From Acanthornis magna (lineage: Eukaryota > Chordata > Aves > Passeriformes > Acanthizidae), in assembly GCA_036785705.1 (NCBI GenBank), contig JAWUZG010000070.1, positions 2,429,001 through 2,493,000 on the forward strand: a DNA stretch of 64,000 nucleotides. The letters run 5' to 3'. The notes under the pieces were generated by a model. The model was not told the DNA's origin. It worked only from the letters and a program-made list of their open reading frames with translations, and did no database searches. Below are positions 50,403-62,779 of this stretch, piece after piece (position 1 is the stretch's first letter; each line of letters starts with the position of its first letter). Made by a program: the position numbers and the translations under genes.

Positions 50403-51625
50403 TCATCAGTTCCCAAGGGTCCCACTGGCCTGGAGTCTGACCACAAAGCCATTTCTCTCCCCACCAGCTGGGAACTCGGCACACAACACAAAAGGAAATG
50501 GTGCCCGGCCTGGGCAGAACCCAAAATCCACTTGCATAGCACCTTCCACAAACAGAAATCTGTACAAACACACTCTGTACACCTTAATTTTCCCAGAAGA
50601 TGTTAAGCAGTTGAAGCTGTGAGCAATCAGTTGGTAACAGACACCACTGGGCCATCCCCAAGGGGGAAACAAAACCTTTACAAATACTTTTCTAGAAGGC
50701 AGAGAACAACCACTCCAACATCCTTGAACTTCAGCAGTGTTCAACTGAGGACTGAATTTTGTCAGGGTCAGAACTACCCAATGTTATGAATATCTGGATC
50801 CCAATTTAAAATCCAATTTAAAACCATTTTGTTGTACCTTCTGCATTACCACTCCTGCAAGACATCACAACCAACCAAAATCAGTTTCTGTTGGCCTCAT
50901 GTAGCACAAACACATGATCTGCTGCTGCTAAACGTTCTCAGAATACACGTGACAACTTAACTATAATTTTAAAGTTGACCTTCCTGACAAAAATCATCTG
51001 TGTGAAAAGGAAAATACCGGTTCTATTAAATCCAAATTGCATCACAGCAACATTAAAGAGGAGGAGAGCTTCAGCCTCGATTTTCAGGAGATACCTTGAA
51101 TATTCCAACCACAGCAGCCCCACTGTTTCAGAAGACACAGGTCCTGAACTGCATGATACCCTCTCACAAAGCAAAAAAACAAAGGAATTTTCTGAGAGAG
51201 TGGGAATGCATCATCTGTTATTACCAGTGTCCAATCATTTTTGCACATAAAACACAAGCAGCCTGTCACATTCAGCACCAGCAGCTGCATGGAGCCACTT
51301 CTGGGAAAGCCCAGAATCAGAAAGGCTGAGGTACTGTAAAGTACCAGCTCCATAATTCTATATTAAAAGGTATTAAAAGGTATTTCACTTACCGTGCAGC
51401 TATGCCCCATTTTACTTCCCTCATGGATGTACACCTGGCAACCTCAGACCTAACTTATTGCACATCATGCAAACCCTGAACACAACCTTGATGTCCTTGT
51501 GGGTTTTTCCGTAATGTGACACACCTGAGTGCTGTGTACTGCAAACCACCTGTTTTCTATGGTGATATTATGAACCTGCATAATCTCAGATGTTTCGTTC
51601 AGGCTAATTACAAGGGCACTTTAGG

Positions 51626-51722
51626 GAATCACAGAATCACGGACTGGTTTGGGTTGGAAGAGACCTTAAACTTCATCTAGTCCCAACCCCCTGTCATGGA
51701 CAGGGACACCTTCCACAGGCAC
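51626..51722 (-). mobile_element. CR1 LINE 3' end
   Basis: gaatcacagaatcacggact, ggtttgggttggaagagacc, acagggacaccttccaca. Short reverse-oriented CR1. Confidence 0.9.
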
Positions 51723-52428
51723 AAGGATCCAAACTCCTGACCTCTAGTAAAGCTGATTCTACGCTCTGAAAAATATTCTTGCAATACAGTGCTATGTCTG
51801 TTACCTCCTAAGTTATTAAACTTTGCCAAACTGGCTTTAAAAGTTCCTAAATGTCAACGAAATCAGGATACACAACATACAGAGCTGGGGGCCAGGGCAG
51901 ATACCCTGTTTTGTGGTCTATCAGAGGCTTGACAGAATTGTAAGAAAGCAAAAATAAGGCGTTAAAATTAGATGCCTCATTATTTCTAATAAGAAACACC
52001 AAGTGCCTCTCCTGTAACACACGTAAATCGAGGCAGTATTTGAAAGTTCAAATTAAAGACATTTCTCATCTCCAACAGCCCAGTTTGGCACACTATTATC
52101 AGAGAAATCATCTTGTGAGTATTTCTAGTCTGTTACACATACATATGCATATATGTATTTACATATGTGTACACATATATAGAGCTGTTAAAAATCTGTT
52201 AGGCATTTGCAATTCTAAAATCCTTCAGACAGGCTTTCTGCATCTGTGTCACTTTGGCTGATGCATAAGACTGACAGCCACAAATATTTTATGAACCTGA
52301 GACTGGGGCCTGAAGCAGAGACACTGAACTCTGTCTGAAAAGCTTTGCACGAGGCTAGGGTTTGGAGCAGGAAGGCTGCAGCAGGATTTGGCAGGGATAA
52401 TAGTCAGGGGAGTAAAACATGGCATTAC

Positions 52429-52481
52429 CTGATCTGGAACATGGTCTCCATGAGTCTCACATCCTCTCGCAGCAGAGGTGT
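52429..52481 (-). other. Exon-like segment F upstream of ADAMTS3
   Basis: 53 bases with acceptor TTTTGTTGCAG and donor ATCAG/GTAATG on the minus strand. Two frames are open: TPLLREDVRLMETMFQIR when entered in phase 0, and TSAARGCETHGDHVPDQ when entered in phase 1. The second leaves in phase 0, the phase that ADAMTS3 exon 2 accepts. No homologue recognised; chance is possible. Confidence 0.22.
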
Positions 52482-53799
52482 CTGCAACAAAACAATTTCA
52501 AAGTCAGGCTTAATTGGAGCAAGAATTCAAAGTGAGAAAATTTAAAGAATATTCCCTCTGTAGAACCAAGAGACGTTACTGATCAGGAATTCTTGCAATG
52601 CTATTTAATCTAAGCTTCAAATATTAATTTCTTGAGACAAGCCCCTCGTAAACTCAATTATAACATCTAGCAGGAATATTTATAGTGTAACTTAACTACA
52701 GCATCTAGGAATAATAGCTATTGTCCAGATAAATCCCAGTCTTCACTGATCCTGTCCACACATAGTTTAATACTTCGTTTTGCAGTGACATTTCCTGATA
52801 TTTAGGAATCATTACAATTTATTGCGTTTCTAATCTACATATGCATTTGATGACCTTTCTTAATAGCAGCCACTTTGGAAAGCATTAATTCTGTTCTTTC
52901 TGCTGAAATTTGGCTTTGGTGTCAAACCCTGACTACCTTTAATGACCAATACCTGGTGCCTCAGGTTCTCCTTCTCCATGGAGCCTGCCTGGATGGACAT
53001 ACAACACAAGGATGGAATTCCCTGTGAGGGAGGCTGACTGGAGACCCACCAGAACACGTGACCATGACCCGGTCAGGTTTCCAGCCTTAAAGACAAGGAG
53101 CATTTATAAGAACCAAATTTTACATTCTAAAACATTGCCGTGACAATGCAGAAAAGCACTTCCTCCAGCTGCCCTCCAGTCATGCATCCTAAAGGTCCCA
53201 AAGCCTTTTTGGCTGAGATATCTCAGCTCAAGTCAGCCTTATTTGCCACCCAGTGGCTTGCCATTTGATTTCCAAACCTGCACAGAAAGGTTTTTTTTTG
53301 GCATTATTTGTGTAAGAAGGAGATCCCAGTACCAAGGTGTCAGACAAAGATTGCCAGACTGTATGTGAAACCCAAGCACTCTATAAAAGACAATGCCTCT
53401 AGTTTCTCCTTCATGGTGCATTAAAACTGGGAATATTAAACCACACAACCATATTTAATTGTTTTAAAGCCACTATTAGTCTAGCAGGTTGTTAAATTAA
53501 GAAATATAGCACACCTATTATTTTTAACAAAGCAGAGCAAGATTTATGATGAAGATTTAACCACAAGACACAGGAAACTGGAGAGAAAAATGTGAGACAT
53601 GAAAATTACAGTTATAAAAGACATTGTGGAAAATAAAAAGGAATGAAAAGAAGCAGTGTTTGTGAATTTTGTACAATTAGCACATGCCATAAAATTGTTC
53701 CTATTCTGAGGTGATGAGTTTTAAAACAATGTGCGCCAAATAAAATACAATTAAACCCACCCTGAATCTTCAAAAGAAATGATAACCCTGCTCCATGTC

Positions 53800-53866
53800 C
53801 AGGTAACGGTTGGATTTGATGATTCAAAGGTCTTTTCCAACCTAAACAATTCTGGGATTCTATGTT
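53800..53866 (+). mobile_element. CR1 3' terminus
   Basis: ggtaacggttggatttgatgattc, then ttttccaacctaaacaattc and tgggattctatg. Only the last 65 bases or so. Confidence 0.8.
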
Positions 53867-55354
53867 CACTTCCCGCTGGCTTCACCAACTCAGCACTATT
53901 CCTTTGTAACTTAAAAAGTGCTTTGGTTTTAGTCACATTCTTAGAGAAGTTTTTGGGGAGGGGGATGACTGGAGAGAAAGAATGGGAATATTTTTTCAGT
54001 GATTGCTTTTCTGTCACTGATTCACACAAAACAAGTTTCCATACAGAGGGAGAGAAGTTGCATACTTCAGCACTCCCTTACCTCTCAAATGTAATGAAAA
54101 TCAACTTGCCTGGCATGATTCCCTAAACCCAAAAAAGGCAAAGGCTGCACCACAGAAATGAAAAAGAAAAGTGAAAATCAGTAATATCCTGTTGAAAATC
54201 AGTTCTCTAAGCAAGCCAATGGGAATGACTGATTCAGCTCCAGCTCACAGCTCCTTACCACAAAGAGTTACGATGTTACCTGATTACCTCACAAAATACT
54301 CCAAATCCATCATGTCAGTAGTTTTTGTCATTTCTGTTTCCTTGATTCTATTACAAAAGGCCATTCCATGACACAAGAACAAACGCAGCAGTGGAGGATG
54401 GCTGCCAGCAGCCCCTTTGGTCAGCATTTTAATAACCACCACAGTTGGATCCCAAGAGATAAGGCTGTTCCTGGAAGCTGCCAGCTGTTTCGAGGGCATG
54501 CTGACCACAACCAGGGGAAGGTGCAGACTGCATCCGACCTAACACATCCTGACCCTGCACATCAGCTTTGCATTTTATTATATCGGTTTCTATGAAGAAA
54601 AGAGACAAACAGTTGATGCCACTATCTTTCCATTAAATGCATCTTGGCATTACAGCTGCAACCTGGCAAAGGATGCCAGGACAGAGAACCCAGGCTCTCT
54701 TAGCACTCCTGAAAATGCCAGCCAGGAGCGGTGTACACAGATCCTTCCAATTCACACACTTCCTGGGAAAGTGTACAGGCAGTCAAGAGTTATCGCTTTG
54801 ACTTCAATTTGCTGGGATGCTTCCAAATCACTTCCATTTCCAGAAGGAATTAAAACAGGTGCTTTGTCTCTGCAAAGCAGCTTAAGCTAAAGTCCTGATA
54901 CCACTTGCTGCTCTCACATGGGGTCACGGTCATTAAATATTTAAGCCAAAACAACAGTAAGTTGAGAGGAGAGAGCAGCAAGTTTAGTAGATAAACCCCT
55001 GCCTTTCCGGAGTCCCCTTCTCCACTCCCTCTTGATGGGGCTCCAGCTGCTTAAAGAGCTCAACAGAACCACGAGGCACAACCCCAAATTCTGTTTAAAA
55101 AACAGAAGCTTAAATGAAAATGAGAACTCAGCTTCTGACCTTACCTAGGGTCATCTCACCACGTCATGGCCGGGGTTATTTCCAGGGCAGCATGTGAGAG
55201 CTTTCACTGCAGCAGCTTCAATAGGACTTTGCCCGTGGATTAATGGATGACTTTGGCTTCTCTTTCTTACCAGCCTTTACAATTCAGGAGAACACACAGA
55301 GGATTTCTTCTGCAGCAGCTGAGTAAAAAGACAAAAGTGAGCTAACCTCCTGAC

Positions 55355-55405
55355 CTGCAAAATAACCTCATGGAGAAATCCATTCAACAGAGCTGCTTGC
55401 TGTTC
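55355..55405 (-). other. Exon-like segment E upstream of ADAMTS3
   Basis: 51 bases with acceptor CTTTTCCCAG and donor TTGCAG/GTCAGG. It reads EQQAALLNGFLHEVILQ in phase 0 in and out. The peptide looks helical but is not recognised. It joins in frame to segment F in its phase 0 reading, but that reading does not join in frame to ADAMTS3 exon 2. Confidence 0.2.
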
Positions 55406-57689
55406 CTGGGAAAAGGAAAAGAAGAGGAAACAATACCTTGGATGCTGCTTAAGAGGGGAAACTACCACAGCAATATTTTTGCTCAACTTCTAGGCAACTT
55501 TTAAGAAAAGTAGAAGCAGCAGGGACTTCCAATCCTATGCACCAAAGGAAGAAAAGGGAGACCTTGTGCAGATGGAACATGCATGTATCCAGCTTAAAGT
55601 GTATAAATATATATAGAAATCCCAGTGGAGTTAAAGGAGGCTGCTCTACAAGCTCCGGTTCCAGTGTGTGACACCACCTTGGCATTATCCAGGGCTGTGC
55701 TACAGCACAGAGGCTGCAATTCCAGAAACCCCTGGGACAGCACAGGATGGCTGAATGTTCTGATCTGCATTTAAAAAAGGATTATGACACTACATATGGT
55801 ATTATTTTAGGATTTCATTTACATTCCAGCCTGTTCGCAACAAATTGCAGGATAACACCTGAAATTCACCTCAAGTTAGTGGTGTAGTTACACATAGGTA
55901 AGCATGCGCATGGAAATATGTGGGGAAGTATGTATAAACACATTTTTCTTTGCTGTTTCCTGCTTCGTTTCTGTTTGTTAGTCAAGGTCATCAGTGTTTA
56001 TGACCTAAAGCACAGTGGACAAGCTTATATGCATATCATGTTGTTATAAGCAGGAATGGTTAAAATCCATTTTAAAAGCTAAGCACTGAATTTCAAAGGT
56101 GAAGACAGCCTCTGTTGAAATTCCTTGCTGTAATGGGCATGATCTATGTCCTAGCTCCCCTCTCTTTTGGGGATTTTAAAGTGTACTTTTTGATAACTGT
56201 ATGGAGAAATACTTTACAGTTGTTTATCAATTTATTTCATTTGCATACCTTTATCCAGACTGGAATATTCAGTATTAGTGACCCCTGGCTCCAGGAGGTG
56301 CCATACAGCTGTCCCAGCAACACAACACTTCACTTTGAAAACAATGAAAAATGGCAAAGCATCTGATGACTAAGAAAACACTCAAGTATCCTTCTGTCCA
56401 ATATAGTTTCTAGTAGGATACACACTATAAAGATCAGCATAATTAAGGCATTTCAATCTCTCCTCTTTCCATTTTATTTCCCAAATGAAACCATGGCACA
56501 TTTTGCAAAATCTAACCAGTAATACCATTTTTCCCTTAAAGCCAAAGCCTTGTACAGCAAGCTTGTGACTAAGCAAAGAACTGCATTTTTAAGAAAAAGA
56601 AGAAAAGGAAGAAAGGGCTTAGCCTATCACTATTCAGTGTAAAATAAAATTAAAAAGCTGTCATTTAATGATTCTCCTAGAATCATTACTGCCACATAGC
56701 ATGAAACATGATCCTTTTTCTAGTCTCTTAATTTACTATTTGCTGCCTTGCTGCTTTGTGGAAGAGACACTTGATGCCTCAGTCTTTTCATAGGCTTCAT
56801 TCTACACTCAGCTGAAACTTGAATTCAGCACAGGAGAAAGAGGGAATTCAAACCCTGGGCAAAGTGAGTGCCAGCTTAAAGCTTGCTGATTCCACATTCA
56901 AACCTGAAACACTCTGTAATTCAGCTCTGGGCCCATCCCTTTCACTTCCTACGTACACAAATCACTGATCAGGATCCATCAGTTGTTAGCTGAGCCCTTT
57001 GGTCTTGTTTATCCATTGTAACAGAGTGGACTTTGCTGAAGGGAATTGTCCAGCTCCAGCTGCTGGAGCAGGCTCAGGTGAGCCAACCAGGGCACTGCAA
57101 AATAAAGAACAGAGGTAATGGAAAAAAGATGCAAGAAGATAAGGAGTCTCAGCCAGCCAGGAAAGGGGAGGAGGAAGCAGGAGACAGGTAAGTGTGTCAT
57201 TTCACCTGGCAGGAGGTGAGGCTAGGTGCTCACTCAGCCAGCAAATGGAATGGAAGTTGCCACTTTTGAGTGCTGAGCACTGCTACCTGGTGCGTCCTTT
57301 CATTCCACAGCAGAGCAGAGATACTACCTGGAAACACAACAGGAGGAGGTGATGTAAAACTTCCTTGGTGGATACCGAATAGCAAATCAAATGCCTTTCA
57401 GTCATCCTCAAGGCCCATAGGGAACTAGGAGGTTCCCTGTGAAGGATGAAGCCATCCTTCAGTCCCATAGGACATGGTGTTTCTAACTGCCCTACAAGAA
57501 ATACAGGCACAGACTTTCCATTTTCCTTAATAAAAACCAAAATACTTTCTGAACTTTATGCCCATATGTTACAACTTGAGTATTTAAACCTTATTCTTAA
57601 AACCTTTTATGGAAAGCCTAAAAAGCAATGACATAGATTGAACTTGACTGAAATCTCGGTGCCTTTTGGTCATTCTCAGTAATTTTTAC

Positions 57690-57788
57690 CTTGCTTTGGG
57701 CTGGCAGCAGCATGTTCTGGTAACACCACTTTTATCTTCTGCAGTACATTAACTCCTTGTCCTGTGCAGGTTTTACTGAATCTAACAC
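57690..57788 (-). other. Exon-like segment D upstream of ADAMTS3
   Basis: 99 bases with acceptor TTTGTCTTTAAG and donor CAAG/GTAAAAAT, phase 1 in and out. It reads VRFSKTCTGQGVNVLQKIKV then VLPEHAAASPKQ. It is in frame after either segment A or segment C, both of which leave in phase 1. No domain recognised. Confidence 0.25.
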
Positions 57789-60700
57789 CTTAAAGACAAA
57801 TACAATAAAAAGTGCAGAATTTTATCCATTTTTCTTTACAACTCCGTAAAGGTCTGTATTTCACGTGATTTAAACAGCAAAACCACTCATCATCTCAGGT
57901 AATTTAAAAGGTTGTTAAGTATTGGACCAAGTTTATAGGAAAGCTTTCCTACACTGCAATCTGGCTCTAACTCCTGACTTCAGGAATGGCATGTGGGGAT
58001 GATTTAGAGTTACCTTTTCCCGTCGTCTGTGCCAACAGTGAGCTGTCCCCTCTGATAAGGGGCAGAGTGGAAAGAAATCAGTAACTCCTTAAAATCACCC
58101 CAGTGGGAGCTGCCAGAGGTCAGGAATCCCAGCCCTGCTGCTACTGAAGCCCTTCATTTAGTGTCCAGTGTTACATGTGTGAAGTGATTGAGTGGTTGCT
58201 CTGTTCTGCCTACTAAGTCACCTTTCTATATTTAACACATCACCGTATAAAACACCACAGTGTACCTCAAGTATGGGAGGCTCCATGTAAAATTAAACTC
58301 TACCTTAAAGCTTCCTGAAAAAGCAGCCCACTCCCCACTTCTGAAGAGAACTGCTTTTCCTCTCTCTGCTCAAAAATTCCAGTAGGCAAATACCTCTGAA
58401 AGGCTCGAAAAGAGCCCTGAGGACATGAAAACATAGAGAAACCAGCACTGAAAATATCCTGAAATATTCTGGACTGACAGTCACATTTGTCCAACAAAAT
58501 ATTTGTCCTTTTTTGCCCTAAATATCCTCTAAAATAGCTGGAGGATAAGAAGTGTCATTATACTGAGTCATTGGAAGCTAAAGTGAGTCCCGTTGGTGGG
58601 CCCAGCCCAAGAGCGATTGCAGGCGATGGAGGCTGAGAACCTCTTCATGGTTCTAAGTACTAACAGCTCAGGATGCTTTATTCCCATTTTTACTTATGCT
58701 GTAATATCATTCCCAGCCCTTCATCTTTGCATTTTTTTCATCCCAGCTTCCACTGATGTGCCCCATCTACGTTGGCCTGGGCTCGGACTGCCCATCCTGC
58801 CAGAGTCAGCAGCATAACGCTGACCCACAGCTCTATTCCAGGCTCCTTTTCCAAATATAAACATAAATAGATTAATCCCACTCTATCTATTCCAAAGCCC
58901 TCACATTTTTATACAGTGATATAGAAAGAGAGATCTTTAATATAAACTACTGTAGTTCCTTAGAAAACATTGCTACCAGGCACCAAGGGGTCAGTACACC
59001 CAAGGGATAACAGGTTTTTAGCCTAAAATACAGATTAATAAAGGATATTTTTGCAGCAAGAAGAAACAAAAGGAAGAGGTACCGAGTGAAAAGTAGGGTA
59101 GGAAAGGAGACTCTTTAGACAGTTAAAATACACAGAGCCCAAGCTAATGCCTCTGGAAAACATTCTACTGGTCTGTAAAAATCCTTATCACAGGACCCTT
59201 GGCCTTCTTGGTCTGACTGATAAGCTATGCAACCTTTCACTTCTTATTTCAAAGAATCTCATTTTAAAGTAAGTACCTCTCCTGCCAGTTAGGATACAAC
59301 CCAAGCTTCATTATTTTGCATGGGGAGGCCTTTTTTCCCATTAAGACACTCCAGTTAACCTCTTCCCATAGTGCTGCCAACACGAAAGTCTAACATTAGC
59401 AAATAAAGGTCAGTCTCTCACTTCACAGATTTATCTAAGAATCAAGGGAGTGAAGATTTGTCACTACAGGCTCAATCCTGAAGCTCTTCATCTTCACAGC
59501 TACTATAATTTATTAGAAAACAACATACAGGCTACTAAGATCTCTTGAAAATGGATTAAATGAAGCTAAATCATGGAAAATCGCAAATAATTGTAATTTT
59601 TTTGCTAATTTACTATAGAGAGAAGACTTTTTAAATTACTTTTTTTGTATGTACATATGTGCTTCCTTAATGCATTTTTGCTGTCCAATTCTAATAAAAT
59701 TTGGCAAATAGGTAGAGACCTCCAAGATGCAGTTTTCTTGTTAAAAAGACTGTTCCTGCAAATTTTGCAATCTAAGCAGTAGGTTAAGGAGAAGGCTGTC
59801 CAAGTGGCCTAAAAGAAAAACGGCAACATCAGCCTCACAGGGAAAAAAAATCCTTCAAAATACATCAAGGAAATACCCGAATTACTTCTTCCATTATATA
59901 ATTTCAGTCCTTATATTTCATTGAAGCAATGTCATCACAGGCACAGGAATGGATCCTAAGTGAAAAATACAAAGATTTGGTTTTGTCCGCACAGGTACAT
60001 GATGAATAATAATTCTGAATTAAATGCCAAAAGTCCTCGGTGTGACGTAGGTAAACCAGATTATCCCTGAAACACTTGTCAGAACTTTTCCCTGGGAATT
60101 AAGTCCTGGGATAGAGTAGAACACTTCAACACATGAAGAACCTGAAGTATCTATAATCCCATATAAGTGCTCTTACTTTTTGAGTTTCTCGGGGCTTTGC
60201 AGGGGGATTTGTGTGTAAATCATTTGAATTCAAAGTGTAAAAGCATACAATGAGATAAATTAATGATTTAACTGTTAACCATTTTTAAAGACGCTTCCTT
60301 AAAGATACAATGTTGGGTTTGAGATCAAACAAAAACAGAACTCAAGGTTTGTGCTTAGCAGCTGACACTTGCCAGATCTGGAAGGAGAGAGCTAGACATG
60401 CAAACAACACTGATAAACCCAGGATCCACGAGGTTATCCAGGTGCTTCAGGACTGTACTACCTGCACTGAAAGGAAAAAGGCTCCTCCATCAGCTTTCTA
60501 GACGAAAGAAAGCCAAAAAAGTACTATTAACAGCCCTGTCTCTTTTTTTCCTAAGGATTATCTTAGGAACAAAAATATGGGAAATATGCCCATCAAAGTC
60601 TTACTAATTTTATGTCCTGTCCTAGGCATTTCCAAATTAATCTCAGGCTCTGAACTGATCAGCTAATTTTTAATAATGTGTTGGACATTTTTCCAACTTT

Positions 60701-61746
60701 TTTTTGAGTTTTAATACTGGTTAAAATTATTTAATAGAATTTAATTCAAATGTAGAGTTACAATCTAGCAAGAAGGAGCTGAAAAAAAAATTTAAATCTA
60801 AGCCTCCATGTCCAGAAGTAACACATTTTAATATTCTACTGCCTAAAGTTCTGAAAAAATGTACAGATACCTTCCCAGGAAATTAGTTTTCATCACTTAA
60901 GAGCAAAGCTGGCCTGCTCTTTCTGCACCTGTACACAGTACAATATGCTCTGCCCTTTCCAATGGGATACTCAGGGTATAATCCCAGTGTTGGGTGAAGT
61001 CCAAGGTATGAAATAAGATTAACCACAAGAAATTTGGTGCCAAGACTGTGACATGAAAATCCTGAGTTGAAGAAAGTTTTTTGTGAAGTAACTAATGGCT
61101 GTGACTGAAGGAGTCTTGGTAGAGCCTGATTTTTGAAGATTAAACTTTACAGTTTCCCATTTAAATGGACACAGAAAGGTATTGGGCTGGTACTGTCCTT
61201 AAAATAAAGACATAAAAATCAGAGCCTAACTTTATTATCCAATATTCTCTACTTTTCACCAAATTAAGGTTCTTTCAAGTCCATGATTTTAAACGGGGAG
61301 GTCATGCAGCTGTTTCTGCACTTTGGAACCATACAGGCACTCAATTATCAGGGCACATGCAGCCACAGATCAGCTGGAACGGTGCCAATACAGCAGCACT
61401 GGTGGCTGGAATTAGTTTGGAATCAGTTAGGGATAGTTGTCTAAAACTGGAAGAAGCCAACAGAGGAGAAAGAAATTATCTTGCCAAAGTGTTAAGAATC
61501 TTGTAGCTCAGGTTACTTATTTCTCTGAAGGAGGCCAAAGCCTTGCAGTCAGAGGCCTGGCTCCCTGCTCACTGCTGCAGTCCCAAATCAGTAACTCCCT
61601 CTCCACCTGTTCCTCACCCTCACCTTCTTCCTGCTCAGCTCAGCAGCCCAAGTGTTCCAAGGATGAGCTGCTGACGTGCTCCCCACACCACAGACTGGGA
61701 AACCACAAAGTGTCTGGGCAGATGAGTGAGACGCTGAGATTCTTAC

Positions 61747-61933
61747 CTGCTGCCTTGCTCTTTCTCTGCTTGACTTTGCTGCTGCAGCCGGTGCCAGCCA
61801 CCACAGAGCCATTTGTTTGGAATTCACCACCCCAGGAGCCATTCTTGCCATGGTAGGAATCGATGCTTGCCAGCGCTTCTGCGCCTCTTGACTCACACGA
61901 TGCTTTTGGCTCGTTTTCCATCATTTCCTTGAG
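61747..61933 (-). CDS. Possible coding exon C, 62 codons, unknown gene
   Basis: Minus strand, 187 bases, acceptor CTTTCCTCTGTAG and donor GCAG/GTAAGA. One frame is open throughout: it begins LKEMMENEPKASCESRGAEA and ends SSKVKQRKSKAAG, phase 0 in and phase 1 out. The two ATGs at 61919-61924 could start translation (G at +4 of the second). The exon contains several CpGs, more than its surroundings, which favours real coding sequence. I do not recognise the protein and no signal peptide is present in this exon. It may belong to an unannotated gene, to an alternative 5' end of ADAMTS3 through D and F, or be non-coding. Confidence 0.35.
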
Positions 61934-62154
61934 CTACAGAGGAAAGAAACAAATTGTTAAAGAGCAAAAACAGCTGTAAAAAATGTCACTCAGCGATGTA
62001 AGCCATGAAATCTGTGTTCTAGGACGAGGAAACATGCATGTTTCCAGACATATAAAAGTTCCAGTACATGCGGCACGAGAGAGAAAATTAATTCATGTTC
62101 ATCAGAAATCTCCTTTGACATCTCAAAGGTACTTGAACTGACATTTAACCACAC

Positions 62155-62240
62155 CTGAAGTAGGTAATACGTGATTCTTCATCCTGTGAGCCCAGCTGAT
62201 GTCTCTGTGCAAGGTTCTGTATGAATAGACAGAGACAACC
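62155..62240 (-). other. Exon-like segment B
   Basis: 86 bases with a long pyrimidine-rich acceptor ending TTTTGCAG and donor TTCAG/GTGTGG. Two frames are open (GCLCLFIQNLAQRHQLGSQ... and VVSVYSYRTLHRDISWAHR...), but neither joins in frame both to A and to C. If real it is more likely a non-coding or alternative exon. Confidence 0.2.
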
Positions 62241-62384
62241 CTGCAAAATTTACAGGGAAAAGACAAAAGAAGAAAGAAAATGTAATTAGAAATGCACAGA
62301 ATTTAACTTTTGTCCAGTGCTGGGCCATTTGCATAACAGCCCAAATATCACTCCACATCTGTTTGGTTTTCCAGTTCCTGTTCT

Positions 62385-62422
62385 TTTTCTTTTTTTTTTT
62401 TTCTTTTTTTTTTCCTTTTTTT
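62385..62422 (+). repeat. T-rich low-complexity tract
   Basis: Runs of 12-13 T interrupted by single C or CC. Confidence 0.85.
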
Positions 62423-62706
62423 AAAGAGAACAGTCATTGGAAGTTCACATGCACAGGCTGCTGAATAAAAGCAAATGACATCCAGGTCAAGTTCCACTTC
62501 CAAAAACACACAGGCAGCTCATTTCTCTGCAGCTACTTAAAATGGATTGGCAGTGCAGGTCTGGGAAGAACTGGGTGACATCTCACACTGACACAGCATC
62601 ACACCATCTAAACCGAAGTGTGCCTGAGGGGGTCACAACGATTCCCAAAGTGATTTAATGCCCACGGAGACTCGGGAGTAAGGGGACTTCTGATATGTCC
62701 TTGTAC

Positions 62707-62779
62707 CTTTGCACATCAGAGCTCCGACTGCCAGCAGGGGTAAGAGGAACAGTAACATCGGGGCCATCCCTGCACAACT
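62707..62779 (-). CDS. Possible signal-peptide exon A, unknown secreted protein
   Basis: Minus strand. A pyrimidine-rich acceptor TTTTCCTCTGCAG precedes 12 bases, then an ATG at 62765-62767 in good context (G at -3 and +4). Twenty codons read MAPMLLFLLPLLAVGALMCK plus one base, followed by the donor GTACAAG. The peptide is a textbook signal sequence, and ending a signal exon in phase 1 is common for small secreted proteins. I do not recognise the gene. In frame it continues into segment D (VRFSKTC...), then F, then ADAMTS3 exon 2; it does not fit segment C. It could be a secreted-protein gene whose other exons I cannot identify, or chance. Confidence 0.35.

Noticed and set aside
57025..57077. 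Plus-strand exon-like segment between TTGTAACAG and CAG/GTGAGC
   Set aside because: Open in two frames but isolated with no partner; taken as a sign that exon-like matches occur by chance in this region.
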